Assembly (NCBI GenBank): GCA_022606135.1
Contig: JABYQN010000018.1
Span: 62,001-126,000, forward strand
Reading direction: 5' to 3'
Source of the DNA: Fomes fomentarius
Taxonomy: Eukaryota > Basidiomycota > Agaricomycetes > Polyporales > Polyporaceae
DNA: 64,000 nt
Below the pieces are notes generated by a model. That model was given only the letters and a program-made list of their open reading frames with translations, was not told the DNA's origin and did no database searches. This document shows positions 11,113 to 22,707 of the stretch, piece by piece. The position numbers and the translations under genes are program-made. Each line of letters starts with the position of its first letter. Within the stretch, counting starts at the first letter, position 1.

Positions 11113-12411
11113 ATACTCATTCCGCCGGTACACAGACAGGATATCCTACAAGCCCAGGCTTATGTGACCGACAAGAGTGCCGGGGATTAGTGTAGGTTAG
11201 CCCTGGTGAGTTTTTGTCAGAGGGTTGCCTGGATTGAGCCAGATGTGCTTAAGCCAGGGTTGCATCGCACATCCAACCCCAAGATCAGATTTGTATGGCG
11301 TCACGTGGAACTCGGCGCTCCCCACCCGTTGTCTCCTCCTGCGCAGCACTGGTTGCACACCCCGTATGACACCACACACCTCATCATACCATACTATGGA
11401 CCATTTGCGAGAGGAAGAACAATAATAAGAATTGTATGGAGGCAAGAGACAAGCATACAAAGGGATATCAGTATCGAAAGGTTCCTCCTCATCACACCAC
11501 TCTGTTCAGTCGTCCACCGGCCCTTGGCCCCTCTGCCCAGCCGCCTCGAAGTGTTCCTGTAAGGTGTATATACATACCGATGTGGTGCACAAATACATTC
11601 GGGTTTGCTGCATGAGCACCATAGTCGAGCACTGCGGCGTCGGAAACGTGACTATGAAGTATGGAGTCAATGGTGATGCATAAGTGTCATAGAGGTTGAT
11701 AAAACATACCAATTTGGCAGAGCTATGCGACCTAAGCGTGAAGGGAGAAGGCACGATAAGTTTCCATAATATATAGGCGATCAACTTGGACACATACTTG
11801 CGATTGCCGTGACATTATCCTCTTCAATGAGCTAGTTGATCTGTTGATGGTAAGTGTATTCAGCACAACTGGTCGGATATATACTGGGACGAACGATAGA
11901 CTCACAGATCGTTGTTGGCCAATAGTGTCAAGTCCGCCTAATATTGATTCTTTAGGCCGAGGTTCGATGAATAAACGGAGTGACTCACATAAGTCCAATT
12001 CATAGTGTGTTCATAATTCCTCCTCTCTCGGGGGCTGACATTAATCTAATCTATCCTTGAGAGGGCAGAAGAGCCGGATGGTGACGTGTCTTTGCGGACA
12101 TTGGGAGAATACATGTGAAACTCACTCACAGACATGACTCCTGAGTGCTGTATAACAACCTGAGTATGGCGAGAGCTGTGGACCTACGTGCTTGTCCAGT
12201 TGTCGGTGATAACGAGTGGGGCTTGTTTGCAGACTCGGAGTTCAGTGTCGAGCAGGTGTCGAGCAGGTGTCGAGCAACGGATAACCATAACAGCGCCAGA
12301 GCTGACCAGAGTAAAGGTGGGCAAATAGCGGAGAGACCAGGGATAGACTCGAGCAAGGCGTGTCGGCCACTGGTTGACGATGACTGGACGATGAGGGCGA
12401 GAGAAAAAAGA

Positions 12412-12925
12412 CACCACATGCACAGGCCTGAAGGTTGTGTTGTGATAGGCATGGGGGTGGTCTTACCTTACCCAAAATCATATTCTCACGGGAAAGGTAA
12501 ACTATCCCAACAGTTTGCTAATGGTTCTCCATGAGCAGGTTTGGCAACCTTTCACACCAGACAGGGCACGGGGGGAAATGCATGACAAAGTTAGAAAAAA
12601 CCGTGGTGATCTGATGCCTGATGCAAAAGGTACACTTTCCCAACTCGGGTAAGTTTGTCTCAGAGTCTTTTGGTGCAAAACATAACCTTTCTCAATGCTG
12701 CCACTGACCCATATTGGGTCAAGCACAGGAAAGTGATGGGAAAGTGATACTTTCCAGCCCTGTAATCGATGATGTTATAGGTTTCCTTTCACTCCCTGTG
12801 AAAGGCGCTGCATATAATAGTGAAATTCAACCTTTCCCCAAAGGTCAATTCTCTGGGGAAGGTAAGACCGCCCCGAGATTTCCCATGCCTATCCCAACAC
12901 AACCTTTGGGCTCATGCACATAGTG
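12412..12925. mobile_element. CACTA-type MITE, 514 bp, left-arm copy
   Basis: The left end reads CACCACATGCAC..., and the reverse complement of the right end reads CACTATGTGCAT.... Over 28 bp they differ only by transitions and share AAGGTTGTG; similarity continues inward (ggcatggg, ggtcttacctt). A 3-bp AGA flanks both ends (12409-12411, 12926-12928), as expected for the CACTA superfamily. There is no coding capacity, and the interior has further short stems such as gaccca/tgggtc at 12706-12720. Confidence 0.75.
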
Positions 12926-12929
12926 AGAG

Positions 12930-13145
12930 CGACTGATGTTTGGCGCCCGGACTTCCCATTTTCGGCAGCAAGCTTCAAGTTCAGTCCATGGGAAGGAAAT
13001 CCGCCCCGCAACAGGCATGGGATCTTTTGGGATGCTCTTAACTTTCTCTCAATTGCTTAAAGTGGCAAGGAAAGTTAAGACCACACCGAGAAATCTCATG
13101 GCCTTCACAACGGGATTTCTTAAGACTTGGGCAGTGCATATAGTG
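12930..13145. mobile_element. Degenerate foldback element next to the MITE, left arm
   Basis: The right end (reverse complement) begins CACTATATGCACTGCCC and continues with a block related to the neighbouring MITE (ggtcttaacttt, atgagatttctcgg). The left half contains an inverted, diverged version (ggcatgggatctt, gctcttaacttt). The left terminus and target duplication are not clear. Confidence 0.45.
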
Positions 13146-13701
13146 TGATGGCAACAGGTGGCGTGGCCCCAAAGGGCCAAAACACGATGCACACCAACAT
13201 ATATGGCAGCTGGTTGGGATAGTACTGAACACACGGTAGCCAGTGAAACGGGCGGGAGAGTAGGCCCCGCGAGAGATTCAGAAGCGACCAGTAGCGTCCG
13301 TCGCATCTTCTATCAAGTCACGTTGTGCTTGATGTTGGGCATCCATAGATGTGGGATCGCCAGATATTGCACCTCAAAGGTGTCATTTGAGAATGCTTCG
13401 ATGGAGGAGCCCAGTTCCGTGATGGAACCTTCACTCTGTAGGATGGCCCTTGCTATCCTTAAGTGCATACCTTGCATCTCCGAAGTAGTTGTCCTTTTGA
13501 ATCGAGGCTGTCGGGAATCGGTTCCCACACATTGTCTGGAAGCCCTTTAGTATTTGTACTATGTTACATCAAGTAATGTACCATTTTATTGCATGTTGGG
13601 TGCGTGCGGAGAAGATAAGTAGGAGGAGTGCATACAAACGGTGGCTTCCAGTGGCGGCTGATACCAAATTGGGTATACAAGCGCCCAACGCCCGATGTAC
13701 T

Positions 13702-13948
13702 CACTGCAAAGATCGCATCCTTTGCGAGGTCAGGAAAGGGATAGAAAATAGAAAATAAAGATAAAAAGTTTCACGCGGTGAGATAAACCCCTTAGACCTG
13801 CAAAAATAGCCCTCCAACGCCTTTCCAGGGCAGGTAAATCAGGCTTACCTATGTCTGTAGACCTAACCCACCGAACCTTGGGAAACTGAGCAAGCTCATC
13901 GTTTCTCCAAGGTTTCTGGGTGGAGGAAAGGATGCGTCCGTTCCAGTG
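13702..13948. mobile_element. 247-bp CACTG-type MITE, present only in the left arm
   Basis: Starts CACTGCAAAG and ends TTCCAGTG. The terminal inverted repeats share CACTG and CGCATCCTTT over about 22 bp. It is flanked by the 3-bp direct repeat ACT (13699-13701 and 13949-13951). The right arm has the empty site at about 48188-48190 with a single ACT, so the insertion postdates the duplication or differs between haplotypes. No ORF. Confidence 0.9.
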
Positions 13949-14364
13949 ACTGGGCTTAACTCTGGTCACGCTGAGGCGCTGCTTAAGCCCCGAACATTGT
14001 TTATCCCCAGACTCCACATGGTCTCCCTGGCTCATATCTTTTTAGACCACGCCTATCCGGCCGGCTTAAGCCCATCACCCGGAATACAATCTGAGTCTAC
14101 ACGCAATGCAACGGTTGGCCGTGTAGGCCAAAGCGAATCTGCTCCCGCGAAACGCGTTGGTTGTCTGATCGCCAGGGTGTCGTGCCGACATGCGCATCAA
14201 TAGATTTCCTACTACACCAATCCTGGCACATATTGTTATCCGAGACGACCTGGCGAAGCAATTCAGCGAGTGAGGTGGTCGGCCGGCAACCATACACACG
14301 GAGGAGAATGGGGTATGACTCCCATCTTTCGTGCCGCGTCACCGTTTATACTGATGTTGTTCAC

Positions 14365-14985
14365 TGCTGTCAAAGACCCCCTGAATCGATACCCGAGCCT
14401 GCACTGCCGACTCCCGTACAAACTCCTTCGTTGGTATGGAGGGTGAGTACTGTGAGTGCCTTTCCCCTGCTTCCAGCCGGCGGAACAAGAGTGGTGCCCT
14501 GACGATGTGGCGGTTCCCGAGGTGATCCAGACATCTGGCCATACCTCCGCCGTGGACTGGTGGACACCGGTATCCTCATCTATGCGATGATTGTGAGTCT
14601 TGTGCCAACTTCCAAGAGTCCGCATGCCCAAAGTTGACATCTCGGCCTTCTGTGCAGTATGCAACTACTCCGTTCCAGGGTGTTGAGCGCAATGACACGT
14701 TCCACGATATATTGAACCTGCCCGTTCATTTCCGAGACATGCCCAAGGTGTCACAGTAAGCATGCTCCGGCCTAGTTCTATCGCGCGCTGTGCCACTAAC
14801 ATTACCGTGATCTGTTCATTACATGATTGTGCACATATAGCGCCCGCAAGGACATCGTCACGCGTCTCCTCGATAAGAGGGACTGGACTCGCCTGGGCAG
14901 AGCGGCGCATCCGAGGTCAAGCAGCACAAGTGGTTCCGCCAAAATGAATCAGGGTCTCTTGCGTAACACTCAGTCGGTGCCGGTG
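14365..14985 (+). pseudogene. AGC protein kinase (Nrc-2/Fpk1-like), C-lobe piece, left arm
   Basis: C-lobe of the kinase whose N-lobe is at 10656-11112. Blocks: ADSRTNSFVGME (activation loop before APE), a canonical intron, then VAVPEVIQTSGHTSAVDWWT, an intron, ATTPFQGVERNDTFHDILNLPVHFRDMPKVS, an intron, ARKDIVTRLLDKRDWTRLG and a hydrophobic-motif-side GLLRNTQ. The APE motif is VPE. Intron positions are kept, so this came from genomic DNA, not from a retrocopy. Mirrored at 47154-47774. Confidence 0.8.
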
Positions 14986-15070
14986 ATGTTTACTATCCTT
15001 CCCTCATATCGATGCCATACTCCTGCCGGGCGACAACTTCCCACGTCTATACAGCTCATGCAGCCTTCAG

Positions 15071-15345
15071 TCATATGGCACCTACTCCAACCGGCCCTGC
15101 TCGCTGAGGATGGAGAACAAGGCCGTACAGCTCCGACATGCGTGACAGGTCGAACCTCTCCTGCTTTACGTGGAACAGCTTCTCCCAGCGCTCGTGGAAC
15201 AGCCACCGCTCGTCGCCACCTCTACTGGATCTTGCGTCCATCGTCTCCCAGTTCCAGCGCATGACGTCCCGGAGAGTGGAGAGCAACTCGATCACCTCCT
15301 TCACGACCTCGACCGGCTCCTTCTCTTGGTCCATGCCGCTTCTCG
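15071..15345 (-). pseudogene. Vip1/Asp1-like (PPIP5K) fragment, left arm
   Basis: A minus-strand fragment resembling the histidine-acid-phosphatase-like domain of fungal inositol pyrophosphate synthase Vip1/Asp1. Seen: EPVEVVKEVIELLSTLRDVM, then RWLFHERWEKLF, then KQERFDLSRMSELYG. Homology ends after SELYG, and the ATP-grasp kinase domain is absent. It starts directly after the kinase C-lobe on the opposite strand. Identification rests on these three blocks. Mirrored at 46794-47068. Confidence 0.55.
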
Positions 15346-15459
15346 GGCTCGTCGGGGGCGGGAGGGAAATCCTCTTGGCATTGGTAAGTCGCAATCTTTG
15401 TCCTCGTCCTCGGAAAGACTCGGACTCAGAGCCGGGTACACCAAACACTCTGTGTGCAG

Positions 15460-16990
15460 CAGCTAGAGATCATCTCCTATCTCAAGATCTCCGCGACCAG
15501 CCCGGACCCCAGCTGTGTGCCTTGGAAAGGGACGCAACCAGTCCATCAGATTACCCGAGTGCTCAATCTCTACTAGGCGTTCTTTTGTGTCGACAGCATG
15601 GGGCTCGCATCCGGGCCTCGAGTTCTCAGCATGCATCCATGGATTTGAATCTGCCAGACAGGTATGTTATTTCACCTTGGTTCAAGTTGTGTGACACGTC
15701 ACTCACCACTCACCGACAGAATGGCTAGCGCAAGGTACGCATTCGTCGTGTCTTGGTATCCAGTCGCTGCCCTGACATCACGACCCATCTGAACACGACC
15801 GGAGATAGCTCGCGTCTGCAGTATGCGATGACGTCGTCCGGCCTCTCAAGCTCTTCCGCAGGCGTCCCTGTGTGCTCAGCTGCCCCACGGTGAGTTCACG
15901 AAGCTCTCGTATATCGAGCTCACCAGATCCTTGGTCAACTAACTGCAAACGATCATGGATACACGACGGCTCCGCCGCCTCGTCCGTTGGAGCAACAGCA
16001 GCGCAGTACGGAGTTTATGAAAGGCGCAGCCCACTCTTCCCCGAACCACTCACGCGCTCCCCGACCACCGAACTCTTGCTGGTGGCCTACCGGCGGGACG
16101 TCGACCGGCCATTGACACGAGGAGAGATGCATCTCCCGAGTGCCGATCGGTCACTTGTATGTCGATCGCCACCCAGGCTTCTAGCTTCTAACTCATTACG
16201 AACAAGCATTCCTCGTGTCCGCAACCAGTAGGTCTATCGTCTGGCCTCTGGAGGTCTCGACAGTGCCCCAGCGAACACATGGCCTACGCAAGACGCGCCC
16301 TGCCGGCCGGCGAGCTGTGTGTTTGTGAGTCCCAGGATTCGCAGGACAAACCGCAAGTGACTCGGCCAGCTCTTTGTCATGCTTCTGCTTCGTCCGCCAC
16401 TGCATCTGTGCAGGCAAGCTCCGTCATCGTCGCACCAAGAGTCGATGCTCACAGTGTAACATCTGCCACCCGTGCATTCTCAGCAGAGACGAGGCTGTCA
16501 CATGATGGTTAGTGAGTCCCTCTTCGCAGTCCACACACCAGATCACTCACATGATATCTTCGGAGTGTAGAGACCAGGATTTGAGCTCGCTGATCACTCG
16601 CATAATCACGTGTACGTATCGAAATATATTCAAACGCTAGCGTACGTACATACTGCCCTTGCGCGCACACGCGCTGTACATATCATATCGTGCATGCTGT
16701 CGGCACGGCTCATGGCAACTTGAAGGATACGAGACGGCAGGTCACGGCACACATCTCGCGACCGCATCCTGCCGTCTCCTATCTCCTCGTCATCCTACAG
16801 TGCCTCAGGCTCGTGGCCGCTGTTCGCCGGATGCCGTCCTGGATGCTCTCCGACCGCGGCGACTGGCACGTGCTGTGTCATTCCGAGCTCATGCTCGCCG
16901 TCGCTGAGACCGCTGGGCTTGCAGCGGGCTCGGTGGACGAGCGGAGTTAATGGCCTATGCGCAAACTTGTGTTAACACATATGTATGACA
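15460..16990. other. No recognised gene (left arm)
   Basis: Only short ORFs in alternating frames. Some plus-strand stretches look formerly coding, but I cannot assign them. Right-arm counterpart: about 45148-46678. Confidence 0.4.
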
Positions 16991-17259
16991 CCTGAGAGAC
17001 GGTCCGGACGATGCAGTGCCGTCGACGTGTGCCAGCGTGGTCGCTCCATCGGGGCATCGGTAATTTCCTTGTCTACGGCGCGAAAGAGCAAGAGGAGACA
17101 CGACTGGCTATCCATCCGGTAGCTGTTTTGGTCGACGAAATGTACTCCCGAGTCAAAGGAGACGCAGTGACACAGCGTGTTGAGCCATTCAAAGGCTCTG
17201 TGTTCACCCGTGCCATCAGCACGAGATGCAGCCCACGTTTGCATGCGAAGATAGAACTC

Positions 17260-19290
17260 ACAGTTCACGCGATTGCATGCAGCTACGTATACGTGTTTGA
17301 GTCAGTGAAAGCGGACGAGGTCGGACTTGGATGTCCGGCAGGAACGTTAATGAGTCGATTCCGGCGTTCGAGTCCCTTCGGACTACGCGGAAATCGCTCG
17401 TTCCCTGTCGCGACTGGGCCGGACGACTGGCCGGAGCGATGACGGCGGCGAGTTGGAAGGACACTGGTCGAGTCTGGATGTCATATGTCAGTGAAATTGC
17501 ATCAGAGGTCGAATTTGCGACCGACGCAGATCGTCGCACGACTGGCCGCAGAGGATGCAAGATGCTCAACGCTATCTGTCAGTGTCCATCAGCTTCCGAT
17601 CGGACGCGGACTCGCTAAGACATGGCAACGTGGCTTACCGGACTGTCTGCAGCGTTGAGGACACTCGTCGATGTGCCGTCCGTATCCGTGCATTGTCCGA
17701 CACTCTCCGGACTCGGGCTGAGGTGGTTTGGATGCCGGCCGGTGTGTGCGGAGGGCGGAGGGCGGAGGGCGGAGGGCGAACGGGGGATGTCCATTGCGAG
17801 AAGGCGAAGGTGCATCAACGGGCGGAGTCACTGGTGTACATTCTGGCCAGAGCACAGTCCAGTTGTTGCTCACTGGTCCAAGCTTCAGAACAGATCTTGC
17901 GGATGATGCTGATGTCGTGGGACATACGTGTCAATGAAATTGCGTCTAAAGTCGAATCTTTCGACTGACGGCGATCGTTGCGAGAACGACCGCACAAATG
18001 TTCAATGCTGCCTGTAAGGGTCACTTAGCTTCCGATCGGACGCGGACTCGCTAAGACATGGCAACGTGGCTTACCGGACTGTCTGCAGCGTTGAGGACAC
18101 TCGTCGATGTGCCGTCCGTATCCGTGCATTGTCCGACACTCTCCGGACTCGGGCTGAGGTGGTTTGGATGCCGGCCGGTGTGTGCGGAGGGCGGAGGGCG
18201 GAGGGCGGAGGGCGGAGGGCGGAGGGCGAACGGGGGATGTCCATTGCGAGAAGGCGAAGGTGCGGAGTCACTGGTGTACATTCTGGCCAGAGCACAGTCC
18301 AGTTGTTGCTCACTGGTCCAAGCTTCAGAACAGATCTTGCGGATGATGCTGATGTCGTGGGACATACGTGTCAATGAAATTGCGTCTAAAGTCGAATCTT
18401 TCGACTGACGGCGATCGTTGCGAGAACGACCGCACAAATGTTCAATGCTGCCTGTAAGGGTCACTTAGCTTGCGATTGGACGCGGATTCGCTGAGATATG
18501 GCCAATATGGGTGCTTACCAGACACATGATGCTGTCCGCGCTGTGCCGTCCGTAAGCGACACTCTCCAGACTCGGTCTGGGGTGGTTTGAATGCCGGCCG
18601 GTGCGTGCAGAGGGCAGACGGGCGGGAATGTTATATTGGGTGTCGAAAACGGGCTGTTGAGCGCGACTTGGATACCGGGGGGAGGCCGGACGAGTTGGTA
18701 GGTGTTCGTGCATGCACGGCCAGCACAGCAGTGATCGTGCTTTGAGACTGCGTGGAGGCGACTCCGGCCTGGCGCCATACCGCATCATGTGTGTGAGCTG
18801 GAGGACGATAGAACATCTGAGACGACTCACCGGCCGGCCGTCTGTCCTGGCCACGTCAGTGTTCGTGCCCGACGGCGAGCAGTGGGAGTACTACCTCCCT
18901 GCCGGGCGCTGGACGCCATTATTCCACCCGTCACATGCGCAGTCGTTCGTGGAATGTGTAAGATCGCAGATCGTTGCGAGAGCGGCTGGGGATGACGCGA
19001 AATGTTGAACGCTGCTTGGGATGGCCAATCGGGTGCAGATTGGACGGACATTCGCTGAGATATGGTGATTCCCGTCCGCCGCGAGCAGGACGCTGTCTCG
19101 TCCGTTTCCGTCTATCGTTCGGGGCTCTCCAGACTCGGACGGGCGCGGACGTTGGTTCTGGTCTCGAACATGAGCGTCGTTTTGAACGTCCACTTCTGGT
19201 CCGGACGAGACCCGGACATCTTGCGCAGGTGTTGGTGCATGCGTGTAGACAGTGTTTGAGGGCGTGAGGACACGAACGAATGAAGTATGA
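17260..19290. repeat. Tandem array of ~436-440 bp units, left arm
   Basis: Two near-identical units run 17591-18026 and 18027-18466 (anchor agcttccgatcggacgcgga), flanked by diverged units on both sides (about 17260-17590, 18467-19070 and beyond). Each unit contains a cggactcgggctgaggtgg-like segment, a GGAGGGC heptamer run and an atcgttgcgagaacgaccg-like segment. The second unit lacks an 8-bp stretch after gaaggtgc. No convincing coding frame: overlapping ORFs exist in several frames on both strands. Mirrored at about 42834-44878. Confidence 0.8.
17750..17777. repeat. GGAGGGC heptamer minisatellite, 4 units
   Basis: Four GGAGGGC units here; the mirrored block in the right arm (about 44346-44387) has six. 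The second block in the left arm, 18186-18227, has six, as does its mirror. Confidence 0.9.
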
Positions 19291-19299
19291 GAGGATTGT

Positions 19300-20610
19300 G
19301 TGGCGGCTCAGGCGGGATCGCGGGTGATCAGGCTCTGGAGTCGAGGAGACACGACAGCGGCCGGCAGAGAGCATACATCCCGCATTGACGGACTGTATGT
19401 GAGGCGGCAGACGACGGTTCGAGTATGTACGAGCGGTCGCGGTCGCGGTCAAGTTATTGACGATCGGGCAGCGAAGATGTCGCACTTGAAGGCGAGATTC
19501 GGACGAGGACGAGATGGATGTTGGTTTCAACATCCATGTCGTGCGGGCACACTGCTCAATGGATACTGGAACAAAGAAAGACGTACCTGGGCCGTCCGAC
19601 AGCGGTCGGACTCGGAGAGCACGGGCTGCCTGTGTGTGATTTGTGACCTAGAGGGTACTGATTAGAACGGAAGGCAGGGCAGCGCGCTGACGGAGTTGAG
19701 GTGATTGAAGGAGCAGTGAGGAGGAAGAGCGAGGAGCGAGAGGAATCGTGGCCAACAGCCAAATGATGATGCAGATGATGATGCAGTCGACCTGGAGCGT
19801 AATACGTCATCGGTCAGAGTATGTTCCAGGTTCACACCGTACGAGGATGAACCAACAACAGTACTGGTCTGCACTGGGGATCACAGCAATTGAGTGAGTA
19901 CTGTACAGCTGAAAGCGAAACCTCAACATAGTTTCGAGTCCTGTATGTCATTGCTCAGTGCACCTGAGGTTCCTAGAGTCATCATCGTACACCCGCCCGC
20001 AACTTGCGACTACTCAGAAAATCCTATCCATACAGCTACCCTCGATTCGCCGAGCGGCGCGACGCTGCGGAAGAACATTTTTGAAGGGCATCTCTTCTCC
20101 ATGCTCGTTCATGCCAACATGCCGAGCATCAAGCAGAGACACCCTCGCTCGCGCGCGGAACGAACCCGCACGGCAGCACAGCACCAGGCGGGGGCGCGAC
20201 GCGCGCGCGGAATTCGGCCGCCTAATCGACCATGCGCGCCCACGTGGCACCGCACGCAGGAAGTGCGTGTTCACCCACTCGATGAACCGTTCCTACGTCG
20301 TTTTTCGTTATTCGTTATTTATCTCATTTATTCCGATTTTTGCGACGTGTTTTTCCATTTTCCATTTTCCATTTTCGCGATCGGTTTGTCCGTTTTACCG
20401 GTTGTGACCATTGTGTGGCAGTTCCGTCCTACCGGGCGCGTAAGAGTGCGATCGAGGGATGCGCAGCGGTGGGTTTGATGATCGCGGCGCGGTGCGGAGT
20501 CGGCGTAGAGGCGGAAGGAGGGCGCGTTTAACGATGTCGACGGTGAGCAACCGGCCGTGAAGGTGTCGACGATGTGGCGTCGAGGGGGAGGGTTGCCAGG
20601 GGGATCACAT
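19300..20610. other. No recognised gene (left arm)
   Basis: Contains gatgat-type low complexity near 19765-19790 and ttttccatt repeats at about 20350-20378. A 194-codon ORF (19894-20478, plus) has a hydrophobic segment near its end but no recognisable family. Right-arm counterpart: 41514-42824. Confidence 0.35.
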
Positions 20611-20639
20611 TCAGAACGTTGAAACGTTGAAAAAATGAA

Positions 20640-22110
20640 GAAGTGAATTTAGGGGGAGATAGTGAATTAAAACAGGGCACTGAGCGTTAGTGTGAATGGG
20701 AAGACTTTTGACGAGCATCAACACAACGTGCGGGCGGCTGCATATGTAGTGTAGGTCGCACGTCAATGATGAGACACACGAGTGCAGGAGAATCACGTAC
20801 CCGCTGACATCGGGGTGTATTGTGATTGGGAAGATGAAGTTCTCTTCCTCCCTGTAGGCCGAAGAGTTCAAAATCAGCAAACAATCACGAAGAGTATAGA
20901 TAGCGCATCGTGGGCATGCGACAGATAGAATGCGTATGACCTGTACAAGTACGTGAACATGTCCTTCCAAAGCTGCTCCACGTCCCGTGCGTTGACCTAT
21001 GTACGCACGACAATTCAGTGGATACGCGCCAAGACTTCACACAACTCGAACGACGTACCCATCCATGAGAGTTGGGGCTAGACTTGATAAACCTAGGACA
21101 CGGCAAGCTATCAACATCGCATTACTGCATGCATGCCCTGCATGGAGACCTACATCATGGGCGGCAAGTCGTCGAGGTACCAGTTGGCAGGAATTTCGAC
21201 CAGACCTGTTTCTTTGCCCCTGACGAGCGGCTTCATCCACGTCTCTGCCTTCGCCTTGTAGTCGATCTTGTTCCAGAGGTCCTGGTCGCGCAGGTAGAAG
21301 GCTTGGGAGCTGCATCGCGCGCAATGGCGTAAGATCGTGCCGAATGCCGTCCACGATGTCGGGTACTTACTCGTGAGCCATGATGGGATGGTCTAGATTA
21401 CACAGCCGGTGAGGACAAACATTCACAAGCAGACGCGAACCGACATAACTCACCGTACTCTATCCCCTTGTTGAGTAGCAGCATCGTCCCTTCCTTGCTC
21501 GTTTCCCACCACGGCGCGACGCTGCCTTTGGGCGATACGCCGTTGTTGAACTCGGTGAGAAGCTGGTACGTGTGATCGAGTATGTCCTTCTGCTGCTCTA
21601 GAGACATCGCGACCGGATTCTCGTGCGAGTACCCGTGCAGCCCTCTGCACGTATACACGCGCGCGCCATCAGCAGACTGGACCCGCGAACCTCAAATTCG
21701 ACCACACGGAACGCACGCACATCTCATGTCCGGCGTCCCATACAGCAGCCATCTGTTCCGGAAACGTCTCCAAGCTGCGTCCTGACAATTGCAAAGTTCC
21801 CATGGGGCATTTCATTTCGCGAGATACGTGGCAGAGCAGGGTAGGGCGCACCCCGGGCGCACCTGGGATGAACCATGTCGTCTTGATGCCGTACTTGGCG
21901 AAGAGCTTGAGCAAGCGAGGTGTTCCGACCTCCCCGGCATAGACTCCCTATGCGATGATCACGACAGCAGTAAATACACGAGGGGGTTTGGGAAGTATCC
22001 GAGGTTGAGAGGGAGGGCAACGCTCAGCATGGCATCAGAGACTTACTCGAGAGATGTCAAGCGGGGAGTCTTCACCTCTGTACGAGCCCAACCTTGTTCC
22101 CAAGGCATGA
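20640..22110 (-). pseudogene. Polysaccharide deacetylase-like gene, left-arm copy
   Basis: A minus-strand spliced gene of the NodB/polysaccharide deacetylase fold (HpPgdA/PuuE-like subgroup). Exon pieces encode [20 protein letters not shown] then [47 protein letters not shown] (with the HxxxH metal site HGYSH), SVAPWWETSKEGTMLLL, then [27 protein letters not shown] and EENFIFPITIHPDVSG. The N-terminal exon with the first catalytic Asp was not found, and the C-terminus departs from the family after RPHVVLML. The left copy has Asn where the right copy has Asp in L(N/D)KGIEY, a CpG transition at 21472. Confidence 0.75.
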
Positions 22111-22707
22111 ATTCAACATGATGCGTGGCATGCGTGCAGTGTCTGGTTCTGCAGGTGAGGATCGCTGGGGTCAAGAAGGAAGGTAGGTGGAGATGACCAG
22201 ATATCGTATGAGAAGAATCTAAAGGCACCGTGACGGGGCTCCGTGGACTGACCCGGGCGTGACATCCTGTGGAGAATCTCAATTATAATATCCAGAAGAA
22301 CTTCTTTCCGTTGGCGCCGGATCAACATGACTGAATGCCACGATGACATGGTTGATAGAGCTTCACATAAGCTCACGCTCCCCGGGGTGTATCCTACTCC
22401 GTCGCTCACGAGTGCGTTATCATATACAGTACTCAACACGAAGCTGATCGATTTCTCTTCTAGACCTTGTCTTCTCATGCTTGTGCACTCAGGCGCCCCT
22501 AAGAAGTCTCTGAGCGTCCGCTCGCCCGCTTACGCTCCAAGTCGACCAGATGTACTATATGCGGGAATGCTTGACATCCAGTTCGATTAGAGATTTGCAA
22601 AGCAGCCTTATCATCACCGCTCGTGGCATATCGACGGGGCTTCCAGCCGCCCGATAACCTTCTCTTCTTCTCCCTCTTCTCGCAAATCCTTTGCTCTCCG
22701 CGCACCG

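Larger units (their letters stand above)
11113..14360. other. 3.2 kb insertion splitting the kinase gene, left arm
   Basis: This stretch lies between the two halves of one kinase domain. It carries a 514-bp CACTA-type MITE (12412-12925), a degenerate foldback (about 12930-13145) and a 247-bp MITE (13702-13948). The rest holds short ORFs that I do not recognise. Near 11520 the left arm lacks a net 59 bp present in the right arm at about 50357-50416. Right-arm counterpart: about 47780-50835. Confidence 0.6.

Noticed and set aside
13158..13550. 130-codon ORF next to the foldback element
   Set aside because: No recognisable domain and no splice context; treated as part of the insertion that splits the kinase.
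18051..18464. Overlapping ORFs on both strands in the 436-bp tandem repeats
   Set aside because: All three frames on each strand are partly open because of the GC-rich heptamers; no protein blocks recognised.
17591..18466. Possible CRISPR array
   Set aside because: The repeats are hundreds of bp long and directly abutting, without unique spacers, in a eukaryotic setting.
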